Assembly (NCBI RefSeq): GCF_049331405.1
Contig: NZ_CP186274.1
Location: forward strand, 6,014,001-6,078,000
DNA length: 64,000 bases
Direction: 5' to 3'
Origin: PoT sp049331405
Lineage (GTDB): Bacteria > Planctomycetota > Planctomycetia > Isosphaerales > Isosphaeraceae
This document shows positions 8,657 through 17,549 of this stretch, piece after piece. Each line of letters begins with the position of its first letter. The first letter of the stretch is position 1. The position numbers and the translations under genes were made by a program. The notes below the pieces were generated by a model. It was given only the letters and a program-made list of their open reading frames with translations, had not been told where the DNA came from and searched no databases.

Positions 8657-10465
8657 TCCAGACTTTGGTTGCTGGAGGCGAATCGCCGTCGCCATCGTCA
8701 TGAGATGGGCGGCGATTCGCTGGCGCGAGGCCCGTACCAGGAGGAAGGCGGCGAGGGCGTGGGCGGCGGTGGCGGTTAGCATGATGGATAGGACGATGAG
8801 GGCCTTTGGGTCGTGGTGGATGGCCGAGACGAACTGATGGAACCGCATCGGCGAGACGGAGATTTCTTCGACGATGAGGGGCGTGCAGGTGGTCAGCATG
8901 CCGGCCATGGTGAAGCTCCCGAGATATGGGGAGAGGAGCGCGGCCGGGATGAGGTTGATCGCAAGGAGCGTCGTGACGGTGTAGGCGATGGCTCGCCAGA
9001 CGTCGCTCACGCGGACGGAGACGTAGAGACCGAGCGCGACCCCGAACCATTGGTATGAGGCGATGGCGGCCAGGCCGAGGACGAAGCCGACGGGGTGCAT
9101 CATCGTCGAGATGAGGGCCGCTACATACAGGAAGACGATCATGGCGAGGGGAGCGCGGACTGCCCAGATCGCGCCTTGCATCTTGGCCCGGAGGATTTCG
9201 GTAGGTTCGAGCGGTGTGCTGATCAGGCTCAGCCAGGTGCCTCGTGAGCGCTCGCCGGCGACGCTCGAGGCGGCCATGATCGACGAGGCGGCCAGCGCGG
9301 CGACGTAGAGGATCGAGGCCTTTTCGCAGAGGCGGTATTTGATGCCATTCCGGAAGGCCCCGTGGGATCCCCAGGGGCCGGGGTCGAGGCCGTGGCGGAA
9401 GAGTTCGTCGAAGGCGTGGTAGGCCCCCGTCGAGTCGTACCGGAGTTCCACAGCCGTCGAGTAGGTCACCAGGACGACGGCGCACAGGATCAGGAGCCGG
9501 GCCAGTCGCCTGGACTCGGGAGAGTGCCGCTCCTTCCATCGCAGGGCGTTGTCGCCGCATGGGGGGAGATACCCGGCCTCTCTCAGCCCGAGCCAGCGCA
9601 ATGGTACGGAGAATCGCGTGCTTGTGCGGCGATCAGCTTGCTGGAGGTAGAGCGGCTTCAGCCTCAGGGCCGCGAGCAGGATTAGCAGAGAGCCCAGGAT
9701 GATCTGTCGGACGATCAGGCCGAAGAGGATGTCCTGGAATCCCAGCGGTCTTCGTGCGGTAGAGCGCCAGAATGTCGGCTCGGAGAAGGTCGACTGAGGG
9801 CTCGACCTCGCCAACTCGTCGAGGCATGCCTGGATCAGACTCCAGGCCAGCGTCGGGGTCTGAGACCTGACGTAATCCGAGAGCCAGATCGGGACGAAGA
9901 GCCAGGCCCAGACCGCGAGCAACGATGCGATCACGGCCGTCGGCATCGACCTGGCATGGACGGAGACGAGCGCGGCGATCGATGCCGCCGTCCACCCGGC
10001 GGTCAATGTCTCAAGATAGAGCCCGGTGACACGCTCCGGCTCGATGCCGCCGAAGAGGCTGATGATCGCCAGGATCGGGAGGCCGGCCAGCATCGTGGTG
10101 AGCAGGACGAGCATCCGCGAGGCGAGCTTGCCCAGGATGATCTCGGCCGGCGAGAGCCGGGTCGTCAGGAGCAGGCCGAGCGTGCCCCTGGCCTTCTCCT
10201 CGGCGACGATCCCGGCGGTCCACAGCGGGGCCAGCAAGAGCATCGCGGCGCCCTGGGTGATGACGAAGCTGCCGAATGCGACCTTCCCCATCGTGGACAG
10301 TTCGCCGAGGGAGAGCGTGGCACCTCGCCAGGCCTCCGTCGTGGCCCCGACGCTCAGGCCGAGCGAGAGAGCGATCACCGTCGCCGTCACGACCCGGACG
10401 AGGAAGAGCCTCGGGTTCCGCGAGGCGCCCCGCCACTCCTTGACGATGAGGGAGCCGATCGCCAT
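8549..10465 (-). CDS. ABC-2 type transporter permease, duplicated halves
   Basis: Starting at ATG 10465 gives 638 residues (an upstream start at 10513 is open but adds a non-hydrophobic leader). Two homologous halves each carry the ABC-2 permease signature: EEKARGTLGLLLTTRLSPAEIILGKL-like in the first and GERSRGTWLSLISTPLEPTEILRAKM-like in the second. Each is followed by several membrane helices. This is the membrane half of an ABC exporter or envelope-maintenance transporter; no ATPase gene is in the window. Its final ~36 codons run antisense through the end of the cytochrome gene, an unusual convergent overlap, so the native C-terminus may be shorter if a stop was lost. Confidence 0.85.
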   Translation of the reverse strand: MAIGSLIVKEWRGASRNPRLFLVRVVTATVIALSLGLSVGATTEAWRGATLSLGELSTMGKVAFGSFVITQGAAMLLLAPLWTAGIVAEEKARGTLGLLLTTRLSPAEIILGKLASRMLVLLTTMLAGLPILAIISLFGGIEPERVTGLYLETLTAGWTAASIAALVSVHARSMPTAVIASLLAVWAWLFVPIWLSDYVRSQTPTLAWSLIQACLDELARSSPQSTFSEPTFWRSTARRPLGFQDILFGLIVRQIILGSLLILLAALRLKPLYLQQADRRTSTRFSVPLRWLGLREAGYLPPCGDNALRWKERHSPESRRLARLLILCAVVLVTYSTAVELRYDSTGAYHAFDELFRHGLDPGPWGSHGAFRNGIKYRLCEKASILYVAALAASSIMAASSVAGERSRGTWLSLISTPLEPTEILRAKMQGAIWAVRAPLAMIVFLYVAALISTMMHPVGFVLGLAAIASYQWFGVALGLYVSVRVSDVWRAIAYTVTTLLAINLIPAALLSPYLGSFTMAGMLTTCTPLIVEEISVSPMRFHQFVSAIHHDPKALIVLSIMLTATAAHALAAFLLVRASRQRIAAHLMTMATAIRLQQPKSGSKALQILDKCPTLIVRELWTNDPLERMGLRCFACT

Positions 10466-10573
10466 GGAGGGTCGTCCTTCCCCTGGATCGATGCCGCAAG
10501 GCCGCAATAACATCGAAGAGAAGCATCAAGGTGCGAAGTGATGCGTTCTTACGAATGTCAGATCTTGACGAAT

Positions 10574-10603
10574 GAAAAAGCCTCGAGCCGTGAGGATCGA
10601 GGC
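10574..10603 (-). terminator. Rho-independent terminator after the Gfo/Idh/MocA gene
   Basis: Read on the minus strand, a 7-bp stem (GCCTCGA / TCGAGGC, 10580-10586 with 10597-10603) with a 10-base loop is followed directly by TTTTTC. It sits 55 bp past the oxidoreductase stop, separating that gene from the permease downstream. Confidence 0.8.
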
Positions 10604-10658
10604 GGTGGGCCGAGGGAGATTTCCCTCGGTCCTTGAACCAGCGTCGTCGAGCTTTCGC

Positions 10659-12113
10659 TCAGGCGATCGACTTGGGGACGGTGAAGGGCTCGCGGTACTC
10701 GCGGGTGAGGAGCTTGTCGGCCTCGGGGGCGTTGACGAACGACTCGGTCTTGGCATTTACCTGGAGCTTGGGGCCGACGCGGTAGGTCAGCTCGTCGAGC
10801 TTGAGGCCGTTGTCCTTCGAGAGGTGCTCTTCCATCCGGCCGAGGGTCTCGTACGCTTCCTTGTTGTCGCCGAACGACTTGGAGGCGGAGTTGAACGGGA
10901 CGTTCTCACCGAGGCGGTACGAGATGTTGGCCAGGTGGCAGAGGGCGCTGGAGTAGTGGCCTTCGAGGATGTCGGCGTGGAGCTCCGACGACTTGCGGCT
11001 GCGGACGGCGTCGATGAAGTTGGCGAAGTGGTTCGTCTGGCCCTTGTCGGCGTTCTCGGGCTTGGGCAACGGCTCGCGGTCGCCCCCCTTCTTGGGATAG
11101 AAGAAGTTGCCGGCGATGGTGCCCTCTTCGAGGTGGGCGATGTTGCCGACCGACTGGTCGAAGTAGCCCTTGGTCTCGAGGCCGCGGACCTCGAAGATGA
11201 GCTGGGTGTCGCCGTAGTCGAAGACGGCGATCTGGGTGTTCGCGGTCTCCCCCTGGTCCTGGTAGCCGAACCGGCCGCCCAGGCTGATGACGCTCTTGGG
11301 TAGAGTTGCACCCGGGATCAGCCAGCGGGCCTTGTCGATCTCGTGGACCCCCTGGTTGCCGATGTCGCCGTTGCCGAAGTCCCAGAACCAGTGCCAGTTG
11401 TAATGCACGAGGTTGGTGTTGAAGGCGTGCTCGGCGGCCGGGCCGGTCCAGAGGTTGAAGTCGAGGCCCTCGGGCGTGGCCGTGGTCGGCTGGGTCCCGA
11501 TGCTCTTGCGCCTCTTGTAGCAGAGGCCCCTGGAGACGAGCAGCTTGCCGTACTTGCCCGACTTGACGAGCTCGGCGACATTGATCCAGTAGGGGTTCGA
11601 GCGGTTCTGGGTGCCGTGCTGGACGATGCGGTCGAACTTGCGTGCGGCCTCGACGGCAACGCGGCCCTCGTGGACGTTGTGGCTGCAGGGCTTCTCGACG
11701 TAGACGTCCTTGCCGGCCTGGCAGCCCCAGATCGTGAGCAGGGAGTGCCAGTGATTGGGCGTGGCGACCGAGATCGCGTCGAGTTCCTTGTCGTCGAGGG
11801 CCTGCCTGACGTCCTGCACCGTCTTGGGCTTGGCCCCCTTCCCGAGGGTCTCGAGCGCGTAGAGGGCGGTGGCGGGGGCGTAGGTCCTGGTGTCGGGGTC
11901 GATCAGGTAGGTGATCTCGACCCCCTTCATCCGGGCGAACTCATGGATGTGCTCACGACCTCGGCCGTGGATGCCGGCGACGCCGATGCGGATCGTGTCG
12001 TTAGCGCCGATGACCCGGCCCGACGACTTGGTCCCGCCGATGGCGAACCCCGCCGAGATGCCCGCGGCGGCCATCGAACGACTCAGGAACCGACGGCGAC
12101 TCAGGTGAGACAT
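10659..12113 (-). CDS. Tat-exported Gfo/Idh/MocA family oxidoreductase
   Basis: I chose ATG 12113 because a GGAG ribosome site lies nine bases upstream and because it places a twin-arginine signal (SRRRFLSRSMAAAGISAGFAIGG) at the N-terminus; the product is 484 residues. The Rossmann motif GVAGIHGRGREH and the EKPCSHNVHEGR segment (catalytic-lysine region of the family) follow. Such proteins use NAD(P) to oxidise or reduce sugars, inositols or glycosides. Planctomycetes carry many Tat-exported paralogues linked to polysaccharide use, but the substrate is not predictable here. It is probably monocistronic, with its own terminator downstream. Confidence 0.9.
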   Translation of the reverse strand: MSHLSRRRFLSRSMAAAGISAGFAIGGTKSSGRVIGANDTIRIGVAGIHGRGREHIHEFARMKGVEITYLIDPDTRTYAPATALYALETLGKGAKPKTVQDVRQALDDKELDAISVATPNHWHSLLTIWGCQAGKDVYVEKPCSHNVHEGRVAVEAARKFDRIVQHGTQNRSNPYWINVAELVKSGKYGKLLVSRGLCYKRRKSIGTQPTTATPEGLDFNLWTGPAAEHAFNTNLVHYNWHWFWDFGNGDIGNQGVHEIDKARWLIPGATLPKSVISLGGRFGYQDQGETANTQIAVFDYGDTQLIFEVRGLETKGYFDQSVGNIAHLEEGTIAGNFFYPKKGGDREPLPKPENADKGQTNHFANFIDAVRSRKSSELHADILEGHYSSALCHLANISYRLGENVPFNSASKSFGDNKEAYETLGRMEEHLSKDNGLKLDELTYRVGPKLQVNAKTESFVNAPEADKLLTREYREPFTVPKSIA

Positions 12114-12262
12114 CGGCTTTCTCCGGACGGTGGGGATGAGCTTTGGGCCGGTCTCGGCCCGGTTCATCCCGGGATTATGGCCGATCCGGCGCGCGATTCC
12201 CAAGGAAATTTCGGGCCTTTTGCCGCGTGGATCGCTTCATGATGTCTTTTGATGAGGCTTCG

Positions 12263-12303
12263 AAAATGCGAATCGCCCCCCGAGGCCATGCTCGAGGGGC
12301 GAT
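12263..12303 (-). terminator. Terminator after the M56 peptidase gene
   Basis: A 13-bp inverted repeat (12272-12284 with 12291-12303, one wobble pair) and a 6-base loop, with a short T-rich stretch on the minus strand, lie 17 bp past the M56 stop codon. Confidence 0.65.
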
Positions 12304-12319
12304 GATGTGTCAGATCGGA

Positions 12320-14335
12320 CTACTTGGCGGGAGTCGCTCTAACCTTCTGATCTTCAGGTTCGAGGCGTATGGCCCTCGGGGTGATGATGATCAGCCGCTG
12401 GATGTCTTTGGTATTGGCATCCGCGACGCCCGCCTTGTCCCCAGCTTGCGGTTCGACCTTGATGACGACGCTGGAGCCGTCGGGGACCTCGCAGGAGAGA
12501 TGGCCTTTGCTCACGACAAAGGGCGGCTCGGGCTTCTTGAGCACGATGGTCGTCGGCTTGGAGGTGTCGAAGTGATCGAAGGCTGAATAAGGAGGCAGCG
12601 ATACGTTATGGTACTTGGCCTTGAAGCTCACCCCCTCGGGAGTGAAGGACCCAGAAGCCAATACAGTCGCCTGGGTCACGGCCTGGAATTTCTCTTGATT
12701 GGGTGGAGAAAGTTGATCGGTTAAGCGAACGGATAAATGACGAGAAGTCGAAATAAGGGCTTGCATGCCTTCGAACATTGTTACTTTGGGGGCTTGCACG
12801 ACGGTTCTCTCAGGTCCGCTCGCGAGGACGGTTCGGAGGAGTTGGGCAAGGTCCTTTTGATCGAGGAGCCAGGAGGTTGCCTGTTCTCCTCCCGAGGTAT
12901 TGGCCTGTCGCCCATTCAGGAATTCTTTCCAGGCTTTGGCGTCGATGGATGCAAATCGGACTTCTTGACTGACCTGATTGTCACTCATCGGCTTGGGGAA
13001 CTCTAGAGGAGTTGCGACCTGTCCCCGTCGACCTTCCTGGAAGGCTTTCATCTGAGCCTTATTCCACTCCGGTTGCATATCCATATCCGGATCAGGAGCC
13101 AAGAGGATGACATCTTCAATGCCGTGAGTGCCGGGGAAAACAGGGGTGCTCTTGATCGTCACGCCGGGGCTGTCTGCCTTGGTTTCGCCGCTTGACGAGG
13201 CCTCGGGCTTGTCCTGCGGCTCCTGGCTCGCGCCGGCCGAGGCGGCGGTGATGGCGAACAGGGCGGCGAGGGGCAACGCGGCGAAGGGCCAGAGCGGGCG
13301 TCGGGCCTGGGGATTCGAGGGCGTCATGCCGATGAGCTCCTGAATGCGAGGGAGGAGGGACGGGGTTTCGCCGGCCAGGACCGCCCCGAGCGGGAGCGGT
13401 GCCGAGGGCCTCTGTCGAAGTCGGGCGACCGATTCCAGGGCCCTGGCCAGGGCCATCGGGTTGCGGGTGATCCGGATGGCCAGAGCATCGGCGCAATACT
13501 CGCGCTGATGCCGCAACGAGCGCGAGAGCCAGTGGACGGCCGGGTGGAAGAAGAAGGCGAGCTCCAGCAGGCGCTGGGCCAGGTTGATGACGTGGTCGCC
13601 CCGGCGGGCATGGGCCAGCTCGTGGGCGAGGACGGCCTCGACCTGCTCGCCCGAACTCGCGACGAGCCAGCGGTCGGGCAGGAAGATCAGCGGGCGGACG
13701 AGGCCGCAGAGGCAAGGCTCGGAGACCCTCGGGTGGACCAGCAGCAGCGGCGCCTTCCTGAGGTTGAGCCGGCGAGAGAGTCGACGAATCCTCGCCTGTT
13801 CATGTCCCGGTGCCGGGATCGACTCGCGCCGGAGCCGACGCAGCTCGCTCGCCCCGATCGCCGGGATGACGCCGAGCCCGATGATCCCCAGGATCCAGGC
13901 CACGAGGCCGATCGGCCGGACGGCTCGCAAGAGATTCACCGCATCGTTGATGTAGTTGCGGTTGATGGCATTCCACCATGAGGCGGCAGTTGGCGGCGTG
14001 GGCATCGGAGCCTTCAAAGGCTCCTCGAGCTTTCGCGTTGTAGGTGCGACGCCCGTCCCGATGACCACGGTCGAGACGCTCGTCGTCGCCACTCTCGGCC
14101 CGATCGCGGGGGACGCGACCTGCCAGCCGGCCAGGAGGATCGGCGCGATGGCGACGAAGGCCAGGGAGCCCAGCAGGATCGCGTGGCGGGTTCGGTGCGA
14201 GAGTCCCGCCCTACCCTGCACGATTAAGGCGACCGCCGAGGCGACGGCGGCTCCGATCCAGAGGCCGTGCAGGAGCGCGAGCCAGAGCAGTCGGGCGCTC
14301 AGCCCCTGGAACGCTTCGGGCGCGAGGGAGGGCAT
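12320..14335 (-). CDS. M56 (BlaR1-type) membrane metallopeptidase with secretin-like C-terminal domain
   Basis: The 671-residue protein has N-terminal membrane helices, the zinc site HELAH (His238, Glu239, His242) and the family segment HPAVHWLSRSLRHQREYCAD, as in BlaR1/MecR1. After a further hydrophobic stretch (about 345-370), the C-terminal ~300 residues do not resemble a penicillin-binding sensor. They contain a segment (RTVVQAPKVTMFEGMQALI) that resembles the secretin/type II-III secretion domain. The likely role is to sense an envelope signal and cleave the BlaI-type repressor encoded immediately upstream; the two genes overlap by 37 bp. The ligand is unknown. Confidence 0.88.
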   Translation of the reverse strand: MPSLAPEAFQGLSARLLWLALLHGLWIGAAVASAVALIVQGRAGLSHRTRHAILLGSLAFVAIAPILLAGWQVASPAIGPRVATTSVSTVVIGTGVAPTTRKLEEPLKAPMPTPPTAASWWNAINRNYINDAVNLLRAVRPIGLVAWILGIIGLGVIPAIGASELRRLRRESIPAPGHEQARIRRLSRRLNLRKAPLLLVHPRVSEPCLCGLVRPLIFLPDRWLVASSGEQVEAVLAHELAHARRGDHVINLAQRLLELAFFFHPAVHWLSRSLRHQREYCADALAIRITRNPMALARALESVARLRQRPSAPLPLGAVLAGETPSLLPRIQELIGMTPSNPQARRPLWPFAALPLAALFAITAASAGASQEPQDKPEASSSGETKADSPGVTIKSTPVFPGTHGIEDVILLAPDPDMDMQPEWNKAQMKAFQEGRRGQVATPLEFPKPMSDNQVSQEVRFASIDAKAWKEFLNGRQANTSGGEQATSWLLDQKDLAQLLRTVLASGPERTVVQAPKVTMFEGMQALISTSRHLSVRLTDQLSPPNQEKFQAVTQATVLASGSFTPEGVSFKAKYHNVSLPPYSAFDHFDTSKPTTIVLKKPEPPFVVSKGHLSCEVPDGSSVVIKVEPQAGDKAGVADANTKDIQRLIIITPRAIRLEPEDQKVRATPAK

Positions 14336-14757
14336 GGGCGGTCTCCTTCCTTGGGTTCGGCGGCCTGGCGGTCCTGGTACGCGTCGAGCAATGAGCGGAT
14401 CTGGTCGAGCTCGGCCCCCGAGGGCTTCGACTGGTCGAGCAGGTGGGCGACGAGCAGGCTCGCCGAGCCGCTGTAGACGCGCTTGAGCGTCTCCCCCAGC
14501 AGCGAGCTCAGGGTCGTTTCCCGGGGCGCCGCGGGTTCATAGATGAACGCCCGCCCCTGCGGCTCGCGGCGCAGCAGGCCCTTGTCGGCCATGACGTTCA
14601 TGAGGCTCATGACCGACGTGTAAGCCCGGGGCGACTCCGCCTCCCGGTTCACCACCTCCGCCACGTCGCGCACCGTCGCGGGCTCTCCCCGGTCCCAGAG
14701 GACCTTGAGGATCTCGAGCTCGGCGGGGGTCGGCTGTTCGTGTCGAGGACGCACCAT
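14299..14757 (-). CDS. BlaI/MecI/CopY family transcriptional repressor
   Basis: The 152-residue winged-helix protein contains the family core TPAELEILKVLWDRGEPATVRDV and PRAYTSVMSLMNVMADKGLL. A strong AAGGAGG ribosome site lies 10 bases before the ATG. BlaI proteins bind DNA as dimers and are inactivated by cleavage by the partner M56 peptidase, whose gene overlaps this one's 3' end. The cleavage site is not identifiable with certainty. The upstream promoter carries two inverted repeats that are candidate operators. Confidence 0.93.
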   Translation of the reverse strand: MVRPRHEQPTPAELEILKVLWDRGEPATVRDVAEVVNREAESPRAYTSVMSLMNVMADKGLLRREPQGRAFIYEPAAPRETTLSSLLGETLKRVYSGSASLLVAHLLDQSKPSGAELDQIRSLLDAYQDRQAAEPKEGDRPCPPSRPKRSRG

Positions 14758-14817
14758 GCCCGGCTGACCTCCTTGTCGTTCGATTCGTTCGTTGGGGATC
14801 TCTCGCCGTCGCAGAGG

Positions 14818-14858
14818 ATCTTACGGGTTTTGCCGTAGATGTCAACGGGGTAACCCGT
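14818..14858 (-). promoter_or_regulatory. Promoter of the BlaI-M56 operon with two overlapping dyads
   Basis: On the minus strand a consensus -35 box (TTGACA, 14840-14845) and a -10 box (TAAGAT, 14818-14823) are separated by 16 bases. A dyad TACGGG-TTTT-GCCGTA (14822-14837 on the plus strand) fills the spacer, and a second dyad ACGGG-GTAA-CCCGT (14845-14858) abuts the -35. Both are well placed for BlaI-type autorepression. Binding by this BlaI is inferred from position. Confidence 0.7.
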
Positions 14859-14988
14859 AGATGGGGCCGGGCTCTTCAGGGGGGAAAATCTCCGCGGGCC
14901 GGTTAAGTCGGGCGCGACCTTACGGTTCTCCACGTAGGCCTGAATGGGATCGGTTCATTGCAAGATGTCTGGTCGAGGGCAGATCGCG

Positions 14989-16536
14989 ATGCATGACGTG
15001 GCGATTATCGGAGGCGGGATCGCGGGGATGGCCACGGCGGCGCGGCTCCAGGCGCGTGGGTTCTCGACGGTCGTCCTGGAGGCCCACGGGCAGCCCGGCG
15101 GCTGTGCGGGGTTCTATCGACGCAAGGGGTTCTCGTTCGACGTCGGGGCCACGACCCTGGTCGACTTCGGCCCCGGGGGCGTCGGCGGCGAACTGCTCGA
15201 GGCCATCGGAGCCGAGCCGCTCGACGGCGAGGCCCTGCCGGGTTACGTGGGCTGGCTCCCCGATCGAACTGTTGCGCTGCATCGCGACCCGGCGGAATGG
15301 GATCGGGAGCGGCTCCGTGCCTTCGGCGAAACCCCGGCCCATCGCGGGTTCTGGCAACTGCTCGACCGGCTATCGTCCGTTTTCTGGGGGGTGAGCCGAC
15401 GCGGGGTCAAGCTGCCGATCCAGAGCCTCGGCGATGCGATCGGTGCGGCGCGGGCCCTCGGCTGGGAGGACGGCCTGCTCGCCAGATATGTGCGATGGAC
15501 CGTCGCCGACGCCCTGCAGGCCTACGGACTATCCGGCGAGGATGCCCTCAAGGGGTTGCTCGCGATGATCGTGGAAGACACCGTGCATAGCTCCCTGGAT
15601 AAGGCCCCTTTGATCGATGCGGCGCTCGGCGTCACGATCCGGGGGGCCGGGCTCCATCGGGCCCGCGGCGGCATGCGAGGGTTCTGGCGAGGGTTCGTGG
15701 ATCATTACCGATCGCTGGGGGGCGAGCTTCGCGTCGGCTGCGCGGTGGATCGCATCGAGGGCCAGGCGGGGGCTTTTCGCGTCATCACGCGCCGAGGGGT
15801 CTTCGGTGCGGCGCGGGTGGTGTCGGCCTTGCCCGCGGGCCTGACGGCCAGGCTCGGGCCGGCCCCCGTGGCGAGGAAGCTGGAGCCGTATCTCCGTCGC
15901 GATGCCGCAGCCCAGGGAGGCGCGATCGTCGTCTTCCTCGGGGTGCCGGAGGATGAGGTCGACGGGCAGGCCTGGACCCACCATCAACTCTTGCAGGATT
16001 ACGCCAGGCCGCTCGGCGATGGGAACAACATGTTCGTCTCCGTCTCGGCCGACAGCGACCTCGAGAGCGCCCCGCCCGGCCATCGCGCGGTCATGATCTC
16101 GACCCACTGCGAGCTTGGTCCCTGGGAGGGACTTGGTAACGAAGAGTACGAGGCCCGCAAGCGCGAGGCGGGCGAGCGTCTCCTCGGGTGCGCGAGGCGC
16201 GTCTACCCGGAACTGGGCCGTCGGGCGGTCATCTGCGAGGTCGCCACGCCCAGGACCTTCGAGCGGTTCACCAGGCGTCCTCGAGGCGCGGTGGGCGGGG
16301 TGAAGCAGAGCCTGAGCAATGCGAACCAGAACGCCCTGCCGCACGATGTCGGCATCCCCGGCTTCTGGCTCGTCGGCGACAGCACCTGGCCGGGCCTGGG
16401 GACCGTGGCCTGCTGCCTCGGCAGCCGGCTCGTCGCCGAGGGGATCCTAGCGAGCACGTCGCGACCGAAATGGATTTGCGGGCGTCGGGCACGTTCGCAG
16501 CCCGCGAATCATCCGGTCCCTGAATACAGCATGTGA
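14989..16536 (+). CDS. CrtI/CrtD-like FAD-dependent desaturase or oxidoreductase
   Basis: About 515 residues from ATG 14989, chosen because the dinucleotide-binding motif (DVAIIGGGIAGMATAARL) then begins at residue 3 and a GAGGG lies upstream; ATGs at 14944 and 14965 are alternatives. The C-terminus has the family signature GFWLVGDSTWPGLGTVACCLGSRLVAEGIL typical of phytoene-desaturase-like enzymes. These act on carotenoid or other isoprenoid and polyene chains. It ends 8 bp from the oleD stop in convergent orientation, so it is not in the same transcript. A role in modifying the Pfa/Ole polyene is possible but only suggested by proximity; a carotenoid substrate is the default assumption. Confidence 0.8.
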   Translation: MHDVAIIGGGIAGMATAARLQARGFSTVVLEAHGQPGGCAGFYRRKGFSFDVGATTLVDFGPGGVGGELLEAIGAEPLDGEALPGYVGWLPDRTVALHRDPAEWDRERLRAFGETPAHRGFWQLLDRLSSVFWGVSRRGVKLPIQSLGDAIGAARALGWEDGLLARYVRWTVADALQAYGLSGEDALKGLLAMIVEDTVHSSLDKAPLIDAALGVTIRGAGLHRARGGMRGFWRGFVDHYRSLGGELRVGCAVDRIEGQAGAFRVITRRGVFGAARVVSALPAGLTARLGPAPVARKLEPYLRRDAAAQGGAIVVFLGVPEDEVDGQAWTHHQLLQDYARPLGDGNNMFVSVSADSDLESAPPGHRAVMISTHCELGPWEGLGNEEYEARKREAGERLLGCARRVYPELGRRAVICEVATPRTFERFTRRPRGAVGGVKQSLSNANQNALPHDVGIPGFWLVGDSTWPGLGTVACCLGSRLVAEGILASTSRPKWICGRRARSQPANHPVPEYSM

Positions 16537-16544
16537 TGCCGTCG

Positions 16545-17549
16545 TCAGGTGATTGCGGGTTGCTTGCTCTGGAAGGAGGCTTCCAGGCGGCGCAGGCCCT
16601 CGTCGATGGAGACGGCCGGCTCGTAGCCGAGGTCGCGGCGGGCGGCGTCGATGTTGAACCAGTGGGCGGTCGAGAGCTGATGGGCGAGGAACCGCGTCAT
16701 CGGCGGCTCGCCCGAGATCCCGAACGTGCGGTAGATGGTCTCGAGCAGGCTGCCGGCGGCGAGCGCGAAGCCCATCGGCACGGAGCGCGTGACGGGCGGG
16801 GCCCCTGCTGCGCGGAGGATCCGGTTGATCAGATCCCAGAGGGGCACCGGCTCCCCTTGCGAGAGGAAGTAGGCCTTGCCGGCGATGGGAGAGCCGGGGG
16901 CGAGGCGGTCGGCTGCGAGCAGATGGGCCTGGGCGGCGTTGTCGATGTAGATGGTGTCGACGAGATGATCCTCGCGGCCGATCTTGCGGAGCCGCCCGGC
17001 CTTGGCCTTGGCGATGACGCGGGGGATCAGGTGGTTGTCGCCGGGGCCCCAGATCAGGTGCGGGCGGAGCGCGACCGTCGCGAGCTTCTCGTCGTTCGCA
17101 GCCAGGACGAGGCGCTCGGCCTCGGCCTTCGTCGCCGAGTAGAACGACTCGTGGTGCGCGGGGTACGGGGCCGATTCGTCGACCCCCGCCATGTCCTTGC
17201 CGTCGAAGACGACGCTGGGGGAACTCGTGAAGACGAGCCGGCGGACTCCCAGGGCGCGGCAGGCGTCGATGATGTGGCGGGTCCCCTCGACGTTGGCGCG
17301 ACGATACTCCTCGAAGGGGCCCCAGATGCCGGCCTTGGCCGCGACGTGGAAGACGACGTCGCAGCCTTCGACGGCCCGACGCACGGCGGTCGCGTCGGCG
17401 AGGTCGCCCCGGATCGTGGCCACGCCGCGTTCCTTGAGTCGGGGATATTCGCCCCGGGCCAGGGTGCGGACCGAGGCCCCCCGGGCGAGTAGGAGGTCGA
17501 CGATGGCGCCGCCGAGGAAGCCGCCACCGCCCGTAACCAGCGCGTTCAT
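16545..17549 (-). CDS. oleD: OleD, 2-alkyl-3-ketoalkanoate reductase
   Basis: The 334-residue extended SDR has the NAD(P) motif TGGGGFLGG at the N-terminus and the catalytic YSATK (Tyr137, Lys141). OleD reduces the beta-keto acid made by OleA to a 2-alkyl-3-hydroxyalkanoic acid during head-to-head hydrocarbon synthesis. Assignment rests on fold, length and tight coupling to oleC: its ATG overlaps the oleC stop (ATGA), with GAGGA just upstream. Isolated from this context it would be called an NAD-dependent epimerase/3-beta-HSD family protein. Confidence 0.88.
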   Translation of the reverse strand: MNALVTGGGGFLGGAIVDLLLARGASVRTLARGEYPRLKERGVATIRGDLADATAVRRAVEGCDVVFHVAAKAGIWGPFEEYRRANVEGTRHIIDACRALGVRRLVFTSSPSVVFDGKDMAGVDESAPYPAHHESFYSATKAEAERLVLAANDEKLATVALRPHLIWGPGDNHLIPRVIAKAKAGRLRKIGREDHLVDTIYIDNAAQAHLLAADRLAPGSPIAGKAYFLSQGEPVPLWDLINRILRAAGAPPVTRSVPMGFALAAGSLLETIYRTFGISGEPPMTRFLAHQLSTAHWFNIDAARRDLGYEPAVSIDEGLRRLEASFQSKQPAIT

